A program made the translations under genes and the position numbers. Shown piece after piece: positions 46,330-58,958 of a stretch of 64,000 bases of DNA (the first letter of the stretch is position 1; each line of letters begins with the position of its first letter). The stretch spans positions 51,543,096 to 51,607,095 of the forward strand of contig NC_080045.1 of assembly GCF_012489685.1 (NCBI RefSeq), given 5' to 3'. The DNA comes from Lotus japonicus (Eukaryota; Streptophyta; Magnoliopsida; Fabales; Fabaceae). A model generated the notes under the pieces. It searched no databases. It was not told the origin of the DNA and saw nothing but the letters and a program-made list of their open reading frames with translations.

Positions 46330-48399
46330 CATGAGTCTAGCAACGATAACTAATGAGACACCAACATGTGGCGGTTATGAGGGGATGAGGACAGAGTAAG
46401 AGTGAATTAGTTTGTTAGTTAGTTAATGGTTGCAGTTGAGATCTTCATGGTCGTTATTTTTTTTAGTGGATTGGCAGAAATGCCCCCCATGGACCGATTC
46501 TTCTGCTCCCTCTTCGGTTGAGCACAATCACATGCTATATTGATTCTTTTGGGTCATATTAATGTACGTTTCTCTCGTAATGTTGTTTAAAATAGTTATT
46601 TTAGCAACTTGTAATTCAAAGTTCAAGTAGAGAGATTGATGTGTAAATTCTATATGCTTGTGTCACATCTACTTCTACATGTAAATAAAAGTGCGTTTTA
46701 ATTCTTGAATATCATAAAATCACGTATTGTATTGTCTCTTTTTTCTCCCTCTCACAAAATTATGTATTTTCCTTATATCATTTTCTTATTTAAACTTTTG
46801 TTTTCGTATTTGGACACATGCTATCAAAGTATTTCATAATAAATAAAAAATTATTTCTTAATAGATACTCTAATTATCTTTTTAACACAAAAAATAATTT
46901 TATAAATAGTTATTTAATTAAGAATTATTTTAGATATGTTTGACTTTCCGTTGAACTTAATATCGATCCACGTTAAAGTAGAGGTATCAAAATCTTCCTT
47001 CTCCATTTGTGCTAGTGGTAAAAGAATTTGGATATAGGAATGTGCATTTTCTTGTTTGTCTCAAATCAAACACACTTTTAAGAGTCTAAAATTTATTTTT
47101 TTTCCCACAATTAATTAAATATTTCAAAAATTAAATTTTGTTGAAGTTTTATTTGAAAGAAGATGATGAGGAACCAAATAAATTCGATTCTCCTTTTATT
47201 TATATTTTCGGCCATTAAATTTGAAATGAGCCCACATAGCCTTTTTGTACGAGCTAGACTATGTGATAAAGCCCATAACGAACTAGACTAGAAGAGCATT
47301 GACAATCGTTATCTTCATCTAATGGTAATTAATCTTTGACCAAAAATAAAATACAATAAATGGTAATTAATTAAACATAAGCGTGTGAACTGTGAACAAT
47401 TAATTAATTTTTTTGACGTTATCATGTTTTTAAAGAAAAACTTCTCAACCAAACCCCTTGTGTGTGTGCTTTTATTAATTCAATCGCGTGATATTATAAA
47501 TTCACGTTCTTTTTATTGTGTATGATTGATTAATATTTCAGGAAAAGAATATGGAATCTCCATTCTTTTTTAAGATTTACATCTCTTTCAGTTGAGTGAT
47601 CGAGACGGTTGGATTGGTGTGGGACACCAATCAAGTTGATGAATTAAACTTGACAAAGTGCAATCAGAAATAGTACTTGTCTCCATCTTTAGGATTGGCT
47701 TTTGTAAAACATCATTTTCCTGCATAATCATCCACCGGTTAGGCTTACATGTCTATAGACAAAGAGTATATTATATATGTGTATCCTTCTTCACAATATA
47801 ATAAACCAAACTCAAGAGGATAACTTGGAAGGATATATAGTTAATGGGACCATTGTTAACTTGATTCATTTATGTACATATTATCGTCGGTGCAATCTAA
47901 AGATATATAAAACTGAAAGTGATTAAACAACGATCGAAATGGCTCTTCTATTTTCGGATAACACAGCAATCGAACAAAGACTCTTGAACACACGCATGTA
48001 CTCTTCAATCCTTATCTGCTAGCTAGCAATCTTGCTCTGATACCACTTTACACTATGAATTTGTTTCGTAATGTTATGTATAACAAACCATTAATATATA
48101 TGTACATCTCATTTCTTATGAATTATGATGTACATGTATTAATTAGTTAAACCATGCTTTCTTTCAAGAATATATTAGGGAAGTATTACTTTATATAAAT
48201 GAACCTTTTATTGATAACAATATATTATAAAAAAAAGACTTCCACGAATGTATTTCCACTTTATGTAATTCTTATCACTGCAATTAAAGTAGGTTGACTC
48301 ACTATAAACAAATTAAAAGATATTATAAATTAAAGTCGACGCTAAACCGGATGCAAATTAAACTAAATTCAGTGTCGGCTTATAGCGTCAACATCAAAC
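46330..48399. other. Intergenic region, mostly unassigned
   Basis: AT-rich DNA without recognisable coding sequence. At 48026-48050, CAATCTTGCTCTGATACCACTTT is the complement of a methionine-tRNA-type primer-binding site (TGGTATCAGAGC). This may mark the decayed remains of a minus-strand LTR element, but I could not find paired LTRs. Confidence 0.35.
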
Positions 48400-49069
48400 T
48401 AAGGCTATGTTTGGCATGTCATTTCAACTAGCTTATATCTTATTTGACTAGTTTAAAGCTTATTTGACTAGCTTAAAAGCTCTTCAAAAGTGTTTGGTGA
48501 ATGAACTTATTTCTGTAGCTTAAAGCTTTAAGCTATAAGCTATCTCAGGTAGCTTATAGCTTATTAAATTTATTCTCATTTTTATCCTTATTATTTTATT
48601 AAAATTCCACCATTACCCTTATATATTTATAAAAACACTATACTTATTTTCCCCTCACACTTATGTATGCAGTTCCCGCAACCATTCCCGCCACACCGCT
48701 GTGCACCACAAGTATTAAAAATATTATATTAATAAATATAAGTAAAAATTAATATTATATTTTTAAGATGATAAATAACTTGAGTTAGTAAAAAAATTTA
48801 AAGTGAGAATAATTTTAATAATAATATCATATAGGTATTAATGTTAAATATAATAATAATTATACAAGTATGTCTTTTTATGTCCTTTTACAATTTCAGC
48901 TTGTTAGTTAGCTAGTTTTACCAAACACTTTTGTTTCAATCACGTAGCTTATCAACTTTCAGCTATCAGTTAGCTTATCAACTTTCAGCTATCAGTTAGC
49001 TTATAAGCTTTCAGCTAGCTTTTCAGCTTTCAGCTAGCTTATCAGCTAAACATGCCAAACATAGCCTAA
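48400..49069 (+). mobile_element. PIF/Harbinger-type MITE 1 (48403-49066)
   Basis: Ends GGCTATGTTTGGCATG / CATGCCAAACATAGCC are flanked by TAA on both sides (48400-48402, 49067-49069), the target preference of PIF/Harbinger elements. Subterminal AGCTTATAGCTTATTTGACTAG-like and TCAGCTTTCAGCTAGC-like repeats line both ends. It is 664 bp and non-coding. A close relative in the same orientation lies at 51450-52140. Confidence 0.8.
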
Positions 49070-49215
49070 CAATAACTTAGTTGAAGCTAGTATTTTAGCG
49101 TTAGTCTTTTGGCAAACATTATGTTAGTGCATAAGCCGATAATACTATTCATTAATTTCTCAAGTTTACCATCAACTAGGTCGACATAAATTATGACAAT
49201 ACAAATTGAAATAAG

Positions 49216-49359
49216 TTAGAATCCTTTGTTCCTTGAGAGGGTCCTTAAGTTGCAAACATATCGTGCTTGTAGAGCTGCATCTCCCATGTTGAGTTGCTCT
49301 ATAATTTGAGATGAATCAAGACATTCTAGGTATGAACCTTCAGAGGTCACTACCCTAAT
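49216..49359 (-). pseudogene. Possible isolated 3' exon, unidentified
   Basis: After an acceptor-like ATCAG, the minus strand has a 47-codon open frame ending in TAA. It includes Ile-Arg-Val-Val-Thr-Ser-Glu-Gly-Ser-Tyr and Met-Gly-Asp-Ala-Ala-Leu-Gln-Ala-Arg-Tyr-Val-Cys-Asn-Leu. The composition is protein-like in an otherwise AT-rich region. I do not recognise the family and see no upstream exons nearby. Confidence 0.3.
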
Positions 49360-49956
49360 CTGATGAGATATATAAAGTTTTGGTGCTTGCTGTGGTACCT
49401 TGACTCAATTCAAGGCGTGATACCCAAAATGAGTTAAATTAGTAGTAAAAATTATATATCTGTTAAAAGTTCGATTTTATTATATCATAGTAATGTAGTA
49501 TTCCATTGTTAGAGACGTGAAATTTGTTTGTTGTGTTTTTTAATCTTTGTTATTCTGTCAAATATGGTTATTTGACGCGTATCGATACCACCATTGTTCA
49601 TCTTCATTACTCGTCCATTTTTTCATTAAAAAGTGAATTCTATGGAATGAAGTTAATTGAAAAGTAAAATAAAATTTGAAAATGTAAAATTTACGTTGAA
49701 CAACATAGTAATAATATATTAAATAACTTATTGTGGGTATCACACCCAGAAAAATTTATAGGTACCACAGAATTTGCCTAAAATTTTTGCCACATGCAGT
49801 AGATACTTTGACGTACGATATAAAACCATGTAGGATAGTTTCTCTTACATTAGAGTTTTCTCTAATTCTCCCGCAATAAATCCTTTTTTAAAATGTTTTT
49901 TATGATTGGTAAAGAACTACCTGCTTCTACGTTTTTAATAAGAAAGTGCACACACT

Positions 49957-51449
49957 AACACACTAAGTATTTTAATCTGTTTATTTTCCTCAATCTTCTA
50001 TTATTGCAGCTAAGAAACATGGACGCCCAAGCTATGCTCGGTGAAGCATTTTTCGAGCAAAATGGATTTTTGAGGAAGGCGCCCGGTGGCGAGTAGGCAA
50101 TGGAAGGAGTATTGATTTGTGGCGGGATAAATGACTTCCCAATGGTGTCCCAACCGTGTACCGTGAGGATTTAGCATCTGAAGCAAATCTACGAACTGTT
50201 TCAGATTTATTTGTTGCTAACATGCAGGTTTGGAATAAGCACTTGGTGGAATTAGTTTTTTGGCCCCCGATGGCGCAGGAGACTCTACAGATTCCTCTCC
50301 CAATGCAACCGTCCCTTGATGTTCTATTTTGGCCGTATACTGGTGATGGTGGATACACTACGAAGTCAGCCTATGGTTTCATTCGTCAACGAAGGATCAG
50401 TGCGGAGCCATCCTCTTCCACGAGCGAGCAATCGTCTGCAAATTTCTGGAAGGCTTTGTGGTCGGTTGAAGCTCTTCCTCGTTGCAAGGAGGTGGCTTGG
50501 AGGGTGGCCAAGAAGATCATTCCAGTGAGGCATGCTTTGCAAGTCTGTGGCGTGCAAGTGGAAGATTAATGCCCTTTCTCTCGTGTGAGCCAAGAAATAG
50601 TGGTTCACGTTTTGTTCACTTGCCCCATTGTGTCCAGGTGGTGGTTTGCTTCCCCGATGTGTGAGCGGTTCCGTCCTGGAGAGGAACCCATGGATTTTCT
50701 GCAGCAAATATTTGAGTATCAGGATGATGATTTGGGGGGAAAATGCCTCACATTTTTATATGCTCTTTGGGAGCTTCGGAATGCAGTCATTTACCAGCAG
50801 AAGCAACCGGAGTTTCACGTCATCATGGCTCGATTCACCAGCCTTATGTCGCCAGGGGAACGGGTGGCTTTTGAGCGTTCGCCGGAGGACCAGAGGAACA
50901 TTACGCGAGCTTCTTGGTGTAGGTCGCAAGGTGATGTGATAAAAATAAATTTTGATGCCTCTTGGGTGCAACATGTAGCGTCGGGTTTGGTCTTTATTGC
51001 TGGAATGGTGCAGCTGAGGTTATGGCAGCGGCGGCGGTGTTTCCGTTGGAGGCTATGTCCCCTGTTATTGCCGAAGCGTTAGCTTTCCGGTGGTCGCTCT
51101 CTTTGGCCAAAGATTTGGGTTTCAGAAGGGTGTGTCTTGAAACGGATTTCTTACATCTCATTGAGACTTGGCAGAAGGCAAAGCGTGGAGATTCTTACTT
51201 GTTTTCTATTCTTAGTGACTGTAGAGATCTTGTTTTATCGTTTACGTACTTTTGTTTATCTTTTGTCCGTCGTACCGGAAATTCTGTAGCTGATCACTTA
51301 GCTAAGAACTCCTCAAAATTTCATAACTCTGTTTGGATTGAGGAGGTGCCGCCGGAGTTAGAGTCTTTGATTCAAGCAGATGTACTAGCCTCTATGGCTT
51401 TTTGATTTCTTTAATGAATTACCCAGTTTCAAAAAAAAAAACACACTAA
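49957..51449 (+). mobile_element. 5'-truncated LINE (about 49970-51440)
   Basis: The plus strand carries the end of a LINE ORF2 in three frames: a zinc-finger RVT region (50156-50569, with Trp-Lys-Ala-Leu-Trp and Ala-Trp-Arg-Val-Ala), a middle part (50585-50960), and RNase H-like sequence (50960-51405, with Ala-Glu-Ala-Leu-Ala-Phe-Arg-Trp-Ser-Leu). The frames are joined by at least two frameshifts, and there are stops before 50156. A poly-A run ends the element at about 51431-51441. The 5' target repeat AACACACTAAGTA (49957-49969) recurs after the poly-A, interrupted by the Harbinger MITE. The RT catalytic region is missing, so the copy is inactive. Confidence 0.8.
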
Positions 51450-52143
51450 GGCTATGTTTGGCATGCCATTTCAGCTAGCTTATAGCTTATTTGACTAGCT
51501 TAAAGCTTATTTGACTAGCTTAAAAGCTCTTCAAAAGTGTTTGGTGAAGGAGCTTATTTTAGTAGCTTAAAGCTTTAAGCTATAAGTTATCTCAGGTAGC
51601 TTATAGCTTAAAGCTTATAGCTTATTAAATTTATTCTCATTTTTATCCTTATTATTTTATTAAAATTTTACCATTACTCTTATATATTTATAAAAACACT
51701 AAACTTATTTTCCCCTCACACTTACGTATGCAGTTTCCGCCATCATTCCCGCCACACCGCTATGCACCACAAGTATTATAAATATTATATTAATAAAAAT
51801 AAATATTATATTTTTAAGATGATATATAACTGTAGCTAATAAAAATATTTAAAGTGATAATAATTTTAATATTAATATCATATTGGTATTAATGTGAAAA
51901 TAAAGTAATGTTAAATATAAAAATAATTATACAAGTATGTCCTTTTATGTCATTTTACAATTTCAGCTTGTTTAACAGCTAGTTCTACCAAACACTTTTG
52001 TTTCAATCACGTAGCTTTTCAGCTTTCAGCTATCAGCTTTCAGCTAGCTTATCAGCTTTCAGCTATCAGCTAGCTTATAAGCTTTCAGCTAGCTTTTCAG
52101 CTTTCAGCTAGCTTATCAGCTAAACATGCCAAACATAGCCTAA
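51447..52143 (+). mobile_element. PIF/Harbinger-type MITE 2 (51450-52140)
   Basis: Same family and orientation as 48403-49066, with ends GGCTATGTTTGGCATGCC / CATGCCAAACATAGCC. It is flanked by TAA at 51447-51449 and 52141-52143. The TAA target lies inside the LINE's 3' target duplication, so this MITE arrived after the LINE. Confidence 0.8.
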
Positions 52144-53150
52144 GTAGGAAATGTGAGTCCTTATTATTAAGTGGGCAATGTAAGCAAATCTTAACGTTAA
52201 GGACTAAAATAGATAATAATATATACTTTTAGGGATTAATTTTTGTTTTTCATGAACTAAAACCATTATTAGCTACATTTCCAGGGACGATAAACATATT
52301 TAAGCATAGAAAACCGATACAGAACTTATCTCTTATTTTCCGCCATTATAAGGGAGAAAAAAAGGAGTTTACCGTAGAATAGTTCATTAAAACCACAGTT
52401 TCAGTCTTTCACTCAAGTAGCAGGTCACGGAATATGAACTTCATGACTATCACGCATTATTTGCACATCTCCATAGACTCTAAACTCTAAAACATGTATT
52501 TTAAAACCTAACATATCGTAGTTTGTGACTTAAAGTGATTTTCGGGTTAGATGTGATTTTTGGAAGTGAAATTGGATACTATGTAAATATGAGCTATTTA
52601 TAGTGTGATAGTTGTTCGATCATCTCATTTTCTAATTATTAGGTTGGTGATCAGAATTAATGAGTAAGGAGGTAAAATTATAACGCACATGCATTAAGTA
52701 AAATTAACAATTACTAGTTGAAATTAGTAGGAGTATAAAACAATTAAGGGGGTGAAAACAACATTTGAATGTTATTCTATTAAGAATTTGTTTTCTCTTG
52801 TCGGCAACCGCCCCTTTAACCCCCAACCCGGGTTCTTCCCTATTAGTGGTTGAGTTCTCGCCCATGGGAATAAAACATATTTCATAGTTAGTCATTTAGT
52901 GCTTTTGAGCACCGGCAGCCAAGTAGATATATCTTGTTCTAAGAAAAAAAATAGACATTATGTTAAGTTAAGGGTCTTTCGGGGTGTTGCGAGTTCTTGG
53001 TTTTTTATTTTAAATGTAAAAACAAAACATATTTAGTAAAAATGTAGTTGAAATAATTTTTTACTCAATTTCAAAACGATATTATTCTAGTTATTAAAAC
53101 AACAAAAAGTTGGCTTATGACTATGTCACTTAATTTCAAGAATATGTAAC
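52144..53150. other. Intergenic, nothing recognised
   Basis: AT-rich sequence with short frames lacking motifs. A GC-richer patch near 52800-52870 (CCCCTTTAACCCCCAACCCGGG) looks like an old repeat fragment, but I cannot name it. Confidence 0.35.
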
Positions 53151-53505
53151 TCGATCACTGTCACCACTCACCACTAGCCTCCATCACCGTCGGTAACACC
53201 TCATTCGCCAACATCATTGTCACAACTACCACTACTGCCACCATCACCAATGTCACCACCATTTCGTACCGTCACCACCACCGCCACAACCAACCACCTC
53301 CACCAAAACCACAACTAATGTTGGTACCATCCGAACCACCACGGTCGCCACCGCCTTGCCACTACCCTTGCCACAACCACAAACTTCACCCTCTACTACT
53401 GCCCCCATCAGTCATCGCTAGCCACCATCGCTAGCCTCGACCACAACCACCATCCACTGCCACCATTATCACCTCCTCCATCACCACTGCCACTAGGTTA
53501 TGTTG
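53150..53505. repeat. Degenerate CAC/ACC-rich tract
   Basis: About 350 bases dominated by CAC, ACC, CCA and CAT trinucleotides (ACCACCACC, CATCACC, CCGCCACAACC), in strong contrast to the AT-rich surroundings. No long open frame survives. It resembles an expanded, decayed trinucleotide repeat, possibly once coding for a Thr/His/Pro-rich stretch. Confidence 0.7.
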
Positions 53506-55190
53506 ATAGAAGATATTTTACAAGTTTCAACGGTGGCGATTATTGTGAATTTACATAGATAACAACAATTTTTTATAAATGAAAATCACAAAAAATTGAA
53601 TATATAAAACAAAAAATACATTTTGGTTTCTAAGAATTTCAAAACATAAAATTAAAAATCACCCCAAAAGAGCATATGGGTTTTGGATTCATGTTCAAGA
53701 AGATTTTTTTAACTGTATATAAATCAAAACTTATTGTATATATTTAATTAGTTTTTTTAACAAGTCTATATTTTTTTGGTAAATAACAAGTCTATATTTA
53801 ATTAGTTAAACAAAAACATAAATAAACTTTAACACATAACTATTTAAATTCAAACTTTTAAATTTAATAGATAATTAAGGTAATTTTTGTGGACATTCAT
53901 TAATTTTGAATCTAGTTATTATCCAAGTATTCTTGGTTAGGTTGGAAATGGAAACCCATCCCATCGTGGCCTTAAGTTTATAAAACAAGATCATTAAAAA
54001 TGTATTGAATGTTAAGAGGAATAACCCCACCAATCGTGGGTTGATCCTCCACCCACTTTCTGGTCGTCCACTCTCTCACCATGATATGTCCTTGTGAATT
54101 AGAATCTTCTTAAATGAATTATGAATTGAAAATCTCAAATCAAATTGTATATATGAAGAGAGAAATTGAGATCCAAAATTAATATGAAGAGAGAAATAAA
54201 TTTAAAACTTAAACTTGAAAAGATTTGATATAGTTTACAATTAAAAGATCCTCTGCTTGTTTTTTATGCCATCAGTTTTGGTTTCAAGACGAAATTCAAA
54301 AAAGTAGTTCAAAAAGTTAACACAAAGTCAATGAAGATAAGGAGAAAAGAACTATCCTATGTTCTTTCTAGACTGTAGTTCCACGTAATGAAATAGTTCA
54401 AATAGTGCCATCATATGGCGTATACAATCTTCCCTAATTCCCTTCTTAGTCAAAATTGGCGTTTGTCACTCAGCAATAACTAATGAGCTTATAATAGTCG
54501 TGTTGTTAATTAATACGATGATTAGCATTAGAATTGGGCTCGCTAGTGATAAGGGACTTTTGTAGCTTGTAGGAGGGGCTTTTATTATGGACAGAAATAG
54601 GCTTAATTAGGTTGAGTTTTGGAAAAATAAGTTTGATTTACTTAAAAAAATTAAGGTTTAAGTCCGGCCAATTATGTGTGTTAACCTTTTTTAAGGCTTG
54701 GAATGAATTTCTTGAAAGTCTCATTTTGCCTAATAGCCTATTTAAGAAAAGCATGTTTTAGAGTAAAAAATTAGTATCAGACCCGATACTGGTGCTGACC
54801 TTTTCTCTTTATATGGTCGGTCAAACCGACGCAATATTGACGCAAAGCATTAAAAGTAAGAATCACGTTACTTAAAGAGTAGCGTCGAATATAGCCTTAG
54901 CTAAGCCAATTGTGCGACAACATATCCTCAATTAATCCAAATCTCAAGTAGCTCACTTCATCCTTACAAACTAAAATTTTATTCTCATGACTAGCCACGT
55001 TTGCAGATTGAGCACTCTTCAACTTTTGTGTTTTCTCCTTTAGGCTTTGTGAATCCTCCAAGAATTCAAATCTCACTTCAAATGACTGGTGTGAATCTCT
55101 ACATTGTATCTCTTCCTCATTTAATAAAAAACTCGGTTTCTTATTCTCCCTTGATTAAAACATAATTAAGCTTTTTTACCACTTGTTGCG
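53506..55190. other. Intergenic, nothing recognised
   Basis: AT-rich DNA without convincing coding capacity, RNA gene or element boundaries on either strand. Confidence 0.35.
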
Positions 55191-55199
55191 TCATGAGGG

Positions 55200-55490
55200 G
55201 GTATGAAGATCTCTCCACACACTACATTGTGTTAATAAAGAAGACCATCAAGAGACGAACACTATAGGTATACCTAAAATCTTAAGGTATTGAGCTTGTG
55301 AGTTTTATCTCTTGCATTTTTTATGATTCCATCCAATGAGACATGACTTCAAGCTCACACTTGACTTTCTTAACATGCTCCCCTCATCGGAAGCTACTGG
55401 TCACCAGGGTCACAAACTCGACTTTGATGCCATCACCAGGGTCGCAAACTCAACTCTAATAGCACTTGTTGGGAACTAGGATAAGAGTTA
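55200..55490 (-). mobile_element. Decayed TRIM relic
   Basis: Aligns loosely with the complete TRIM at 58959-59517. It has an LTR-like part (ATCTTAAGGTATTGAGCTTGTGAGT), a TGCTCCCCTCATCGGAAGCTAC stretch at the polypurine-tract position, and AACTCTAATAGCACTTGTTGGGA at the primer-site/LTR junction. The right LTR is mostly lost and no target duplication is visible. Confidence 0.4.
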
Positions 55491-56920
55491 GATCTCCACA
55501 CTTGCATAAGCATAAAAATAAATAATTGAACATCTCACATATTTAAAATGCTTCGACACATCTTACCTAATTCATGATCGATCTCAATAAAATATTTTAT
55601 TACTTAATTACATTTTTTTTTACAAAAATGCAAATCGATAACAAAATTGCAAACACAATGATGCACCACTATCCAAACCTAATGCATGCATAAATGACTA
55701 ATGTTGTTATGGTGAATAAAGCTCAACCTAACTCTTTCTTCTTCATCTATTCGATATCATATGAGTCTTGGATAAGTACCAACTTGATGCGGTGCTTGGA
55801 TAATCACCCACTTTAGCATAATACAGGTCTCTATAAATGCTCATATCACATACCAGCATAACGCTATCAATGAGTAGAGGGGAGTCTTTAACAGCATGGC
55901 AGAGAACATCCTAGCTTTAATTTCTTCAGTAAATTAATTGAACACAACCAAATGTGGAGATCAACAGAGAATGTCTATAGACAATTCACTGCGTAGTTTG
56001 AGATTGGTTCAAAAGTTCAAATTAACTTTAAATTATATACCCAAAAAATGTCGGCATGAAGTACAAGCCATAAAAATATAGGTGGTGTGGTGCATAATGT
56101 CATCAATAAATTTAAGCCAGTACAAGAGGTTATCCATAATTGATAAAATTCCCAACCATCTGGTTATTTAAAATTTTGATCACCCGTACTAAATAACAAT
56201 GTAATTAAGCTGCATATATATTATGCTATTATTAAACAAACATATTGTACGTGAGGAATTTGGTCTCCACTCACAACCGATCTTTATGTGGTTACCAATT
56301 TATATCATCATCAATAAATGATACTGTACTAACAAATTAAAGGTAATTGAGAAATTTATATAAAATGGATATGAATCAGATACACATTTTACCTCCTTTG
56401 CAGCTTCAAATTCAAAAGGAGAATATTGGCGCTTTAGAAGAAGATGAGCAACACGAGAAAAAAGAGAAAAAGTGTAACTGCTGCATGCCACCCCTTTGTG
56501 GGAACAAGTTGTTGTAATGAAAAGGTGCTGCATGTTAGCTGGAGTTACCTACCCATAGAGCCAACCCACATTCAAAAATTGAATATATATAGCTTGCAAT
56601 AGAATTGCTCTCACATATATACACATATACACAAGCAATTAGTATCCTTTTAAAAAGACACTAATGGTCAGAAATTATACGTTGGTCACAGAAAAAACAA
56701 AGATGAAATTATATGCTTATATGTACTCATACAAATAGTTATAAAAACTAGCCCGGCTAGTCCAATTGATTGAACTGAGAATTGGTCAAGTGACTTATCC
56801 ATTTGAAGGAAATTAAAGAATCTATCATATCCAACTAGAAACAATTAAAAAAATAAGAAAATTATATTTTATTTAATTTAATATATATTTTTTAGTAAAT
56901 AAATGCTATAAAGTTAGAAT
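55491..56920. other. Intergenic, nothing recognised
   Basis: AT-rich, without recognisable genes. A minus-strand frame at 56300-56533 has no identifiable motif and is probably chance. Confidence 0.3.
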
Positions 56921-57060
56921 ACTTGACACAACTGGTAGATATAGCTGAGCTCCTTAAGCATCTAGTTCAGGGTTCGATCCCTGGACGGTGCGTATGGAGA
57001 AACATTTGTTGGAAGAGACCTACTCACTTAATATAATTTCCGAGCCTCGAAAAATTAGTC
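56921..57060 (+). repeat. tRNA-derived SINE-like sequence
   Basis: A B-box-like GGTTCGATCC at 56971-56980 follows an A-box-like TAGATATAGCTGAGC with suitable spacing. The downstream GGTGCGTATGGAGAAACATTTGTTGGAAGAG resembles the body of common plant tRNA-related SINEs. It does not fold into a full tRNA cloverleaf, so I do not call a tRNA gene. Confidence 0.45.
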
Positions 57061-58958
57061 ATGGTTTTAATTGAGCTCAATAACATAGTGTAATCCATAT
57101 AACAAATCTCACTTAGTGGATAAATTTTTTTAGTTGTTATTACTAGCACGTAAAACTATAATTCGACCATATTAAACTATTAAATTGTGGTTCAGTTCCT
57201 TCACGGGTTCAATAATCGGACAAGTTTTTAACATTGCTCATACACATAACATTGTTTGTTGTTATAGTGTGTTTGGATCACGTAGAATCCATCAAAATAC
57301 TTTCACGAGGTAAACGTGTTCCAATTATTATGTTATCGTGTATTGGAAATAAATAGAAGCGTGAGTTTGGAGCCTGCTTGGATTTCGTTTAAAAAAACAA
57401 ATTGTTGCTTCTCTAGTGAATATAATAAATTTGAGGTTGCAGAATTAATTTCACCAAAATGGAATTTGTAACTTAAATTCCATTCAATTGAATATTTGAT
57501 TACTTTAACATGTCCTATGTACTAACATAATCGAACAAACTCAACAAGGTTTAAGAACACCACAAAGCAATGGTGTAAAAATATTTTTAATTAGTAGTGC
57601 ATCAAAATAAAAAAATTGCTAGGTGAGTTTTCTTAAACTAATTCATATACAAAACTTCTACGCGCCTTAATTTGGCAAATGTTTTCATTAATCATTCATG
57701 CATCCGGAAGAGCATAAAATGGTGTGTATTTTTCATTCATTGATGATACACCTAACACCAAAAATTGCATTTTCAGATGTTACTTTTTATCTTAAGAATG
57801 AAGCCTGTGATTTGTGATGAGACTGCGAGAACTAGTGAACTATCGAACATATATAATTATATATAATGCAGAGAACTTTATGTCATTAACATAATTGAAG
57901 ATATTCATGAAATGAAGGTTAACACACACTTTTCAATTAATAAAAGCACTTTTCAAACTAATTTAGCATTTCTATCTATAACACTTGAAAATGTCTATGT
58001 TGATGACATCGAATCTTCAGTTTAGTGGCATGGCTATATCTTGAGCGTGATGGTTAAGCAGTGTGTCACACTAATTTATATACCTTTCAAAGTTACAGAG
58101 AGAGGGAGGAAAAACAGAGCTTATGTATACATCCATAATAATAATACTCACGAGTCACATAAAAATTACATTTAACTTGTCACGTGATTTTACAGAATGG
58201 TTCTATTCTATGGCAGCATCATTCAAGGACAAGTTGCATGAACATGGTTGAAACGATTGAGCTGAAGAGTGTGCATTCTTCTGAGTTGGTAGTTATAATT
58301 AGTTGCCCAACCTTTATGTTTGGTCAAATTTCAGAGCAGTTAACTATAGATAGGAATTAGAAAAAGAGTGAATATATAGATTATAAAAAAAGGAAACAAA
58401 GAAGAGGGGAAAAAAGGAGGTTGATTAGCTTTTAATGAGCCTACCAACTACAATCTATTATACCTTCCTAATCCTGATTAACTTAGAGAGGGTAAGAGAT
58501 TGTTCCTTAAACTTGTCCCTGATTATGACTTTAAACCATTATGACCGTACTATCAAATTTGTTGCTTTACTTTGAAGAAAGTGGTAGATTACCCATAATA
58601 AAAGGAACTCATGCTTCATTCCATTTTTTTTTAATTATAACATTTCTCCTACTTAGCAACAATTTGTTCTTGTTTACAGTGAATGTTTATAATTATAGTC
58701 TTTAACATTAGTGTTGATACAATATTAAGTTTAAGGAAAATGTTTTCTTCACACCTCATTTTGAGGTGGAAGAAGATGGAGGAGAAGAGAGATAGAAAGA
58801 AAAGAAAAAGTAAGAGAGGGAAAGTATGAGATGTGATAGATGATAAGAGGAGAGAGGTAAAAACAAAAATAGGGTATGTCAACAGTCGAGTCAGATCAAA
58901 TTCGGTGGAATGAAGGAGAATTATATTCTCCCCACACCTACTATAGAAAAGAGACGAT
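57061..58958. other. Intergenic, nothing recognised
   Basis: AT-rich DNA with no recognised gene. A minus-strand frame (58649-59038) overlaps the TRIM and has no identifiable domain. Confidence 0.3.

Noticed and set aside
50156..51405. Three separate genes
   Set aside because: They are consecutive frameshifted pieces of a single LINE ORF2 tail, not individual genes.
56941..57000. tRNA gene
   Set aside because: A- and B-box-like motifs are present but no cloverleaf stems can be formed; the downstream sequence fits a SINE.
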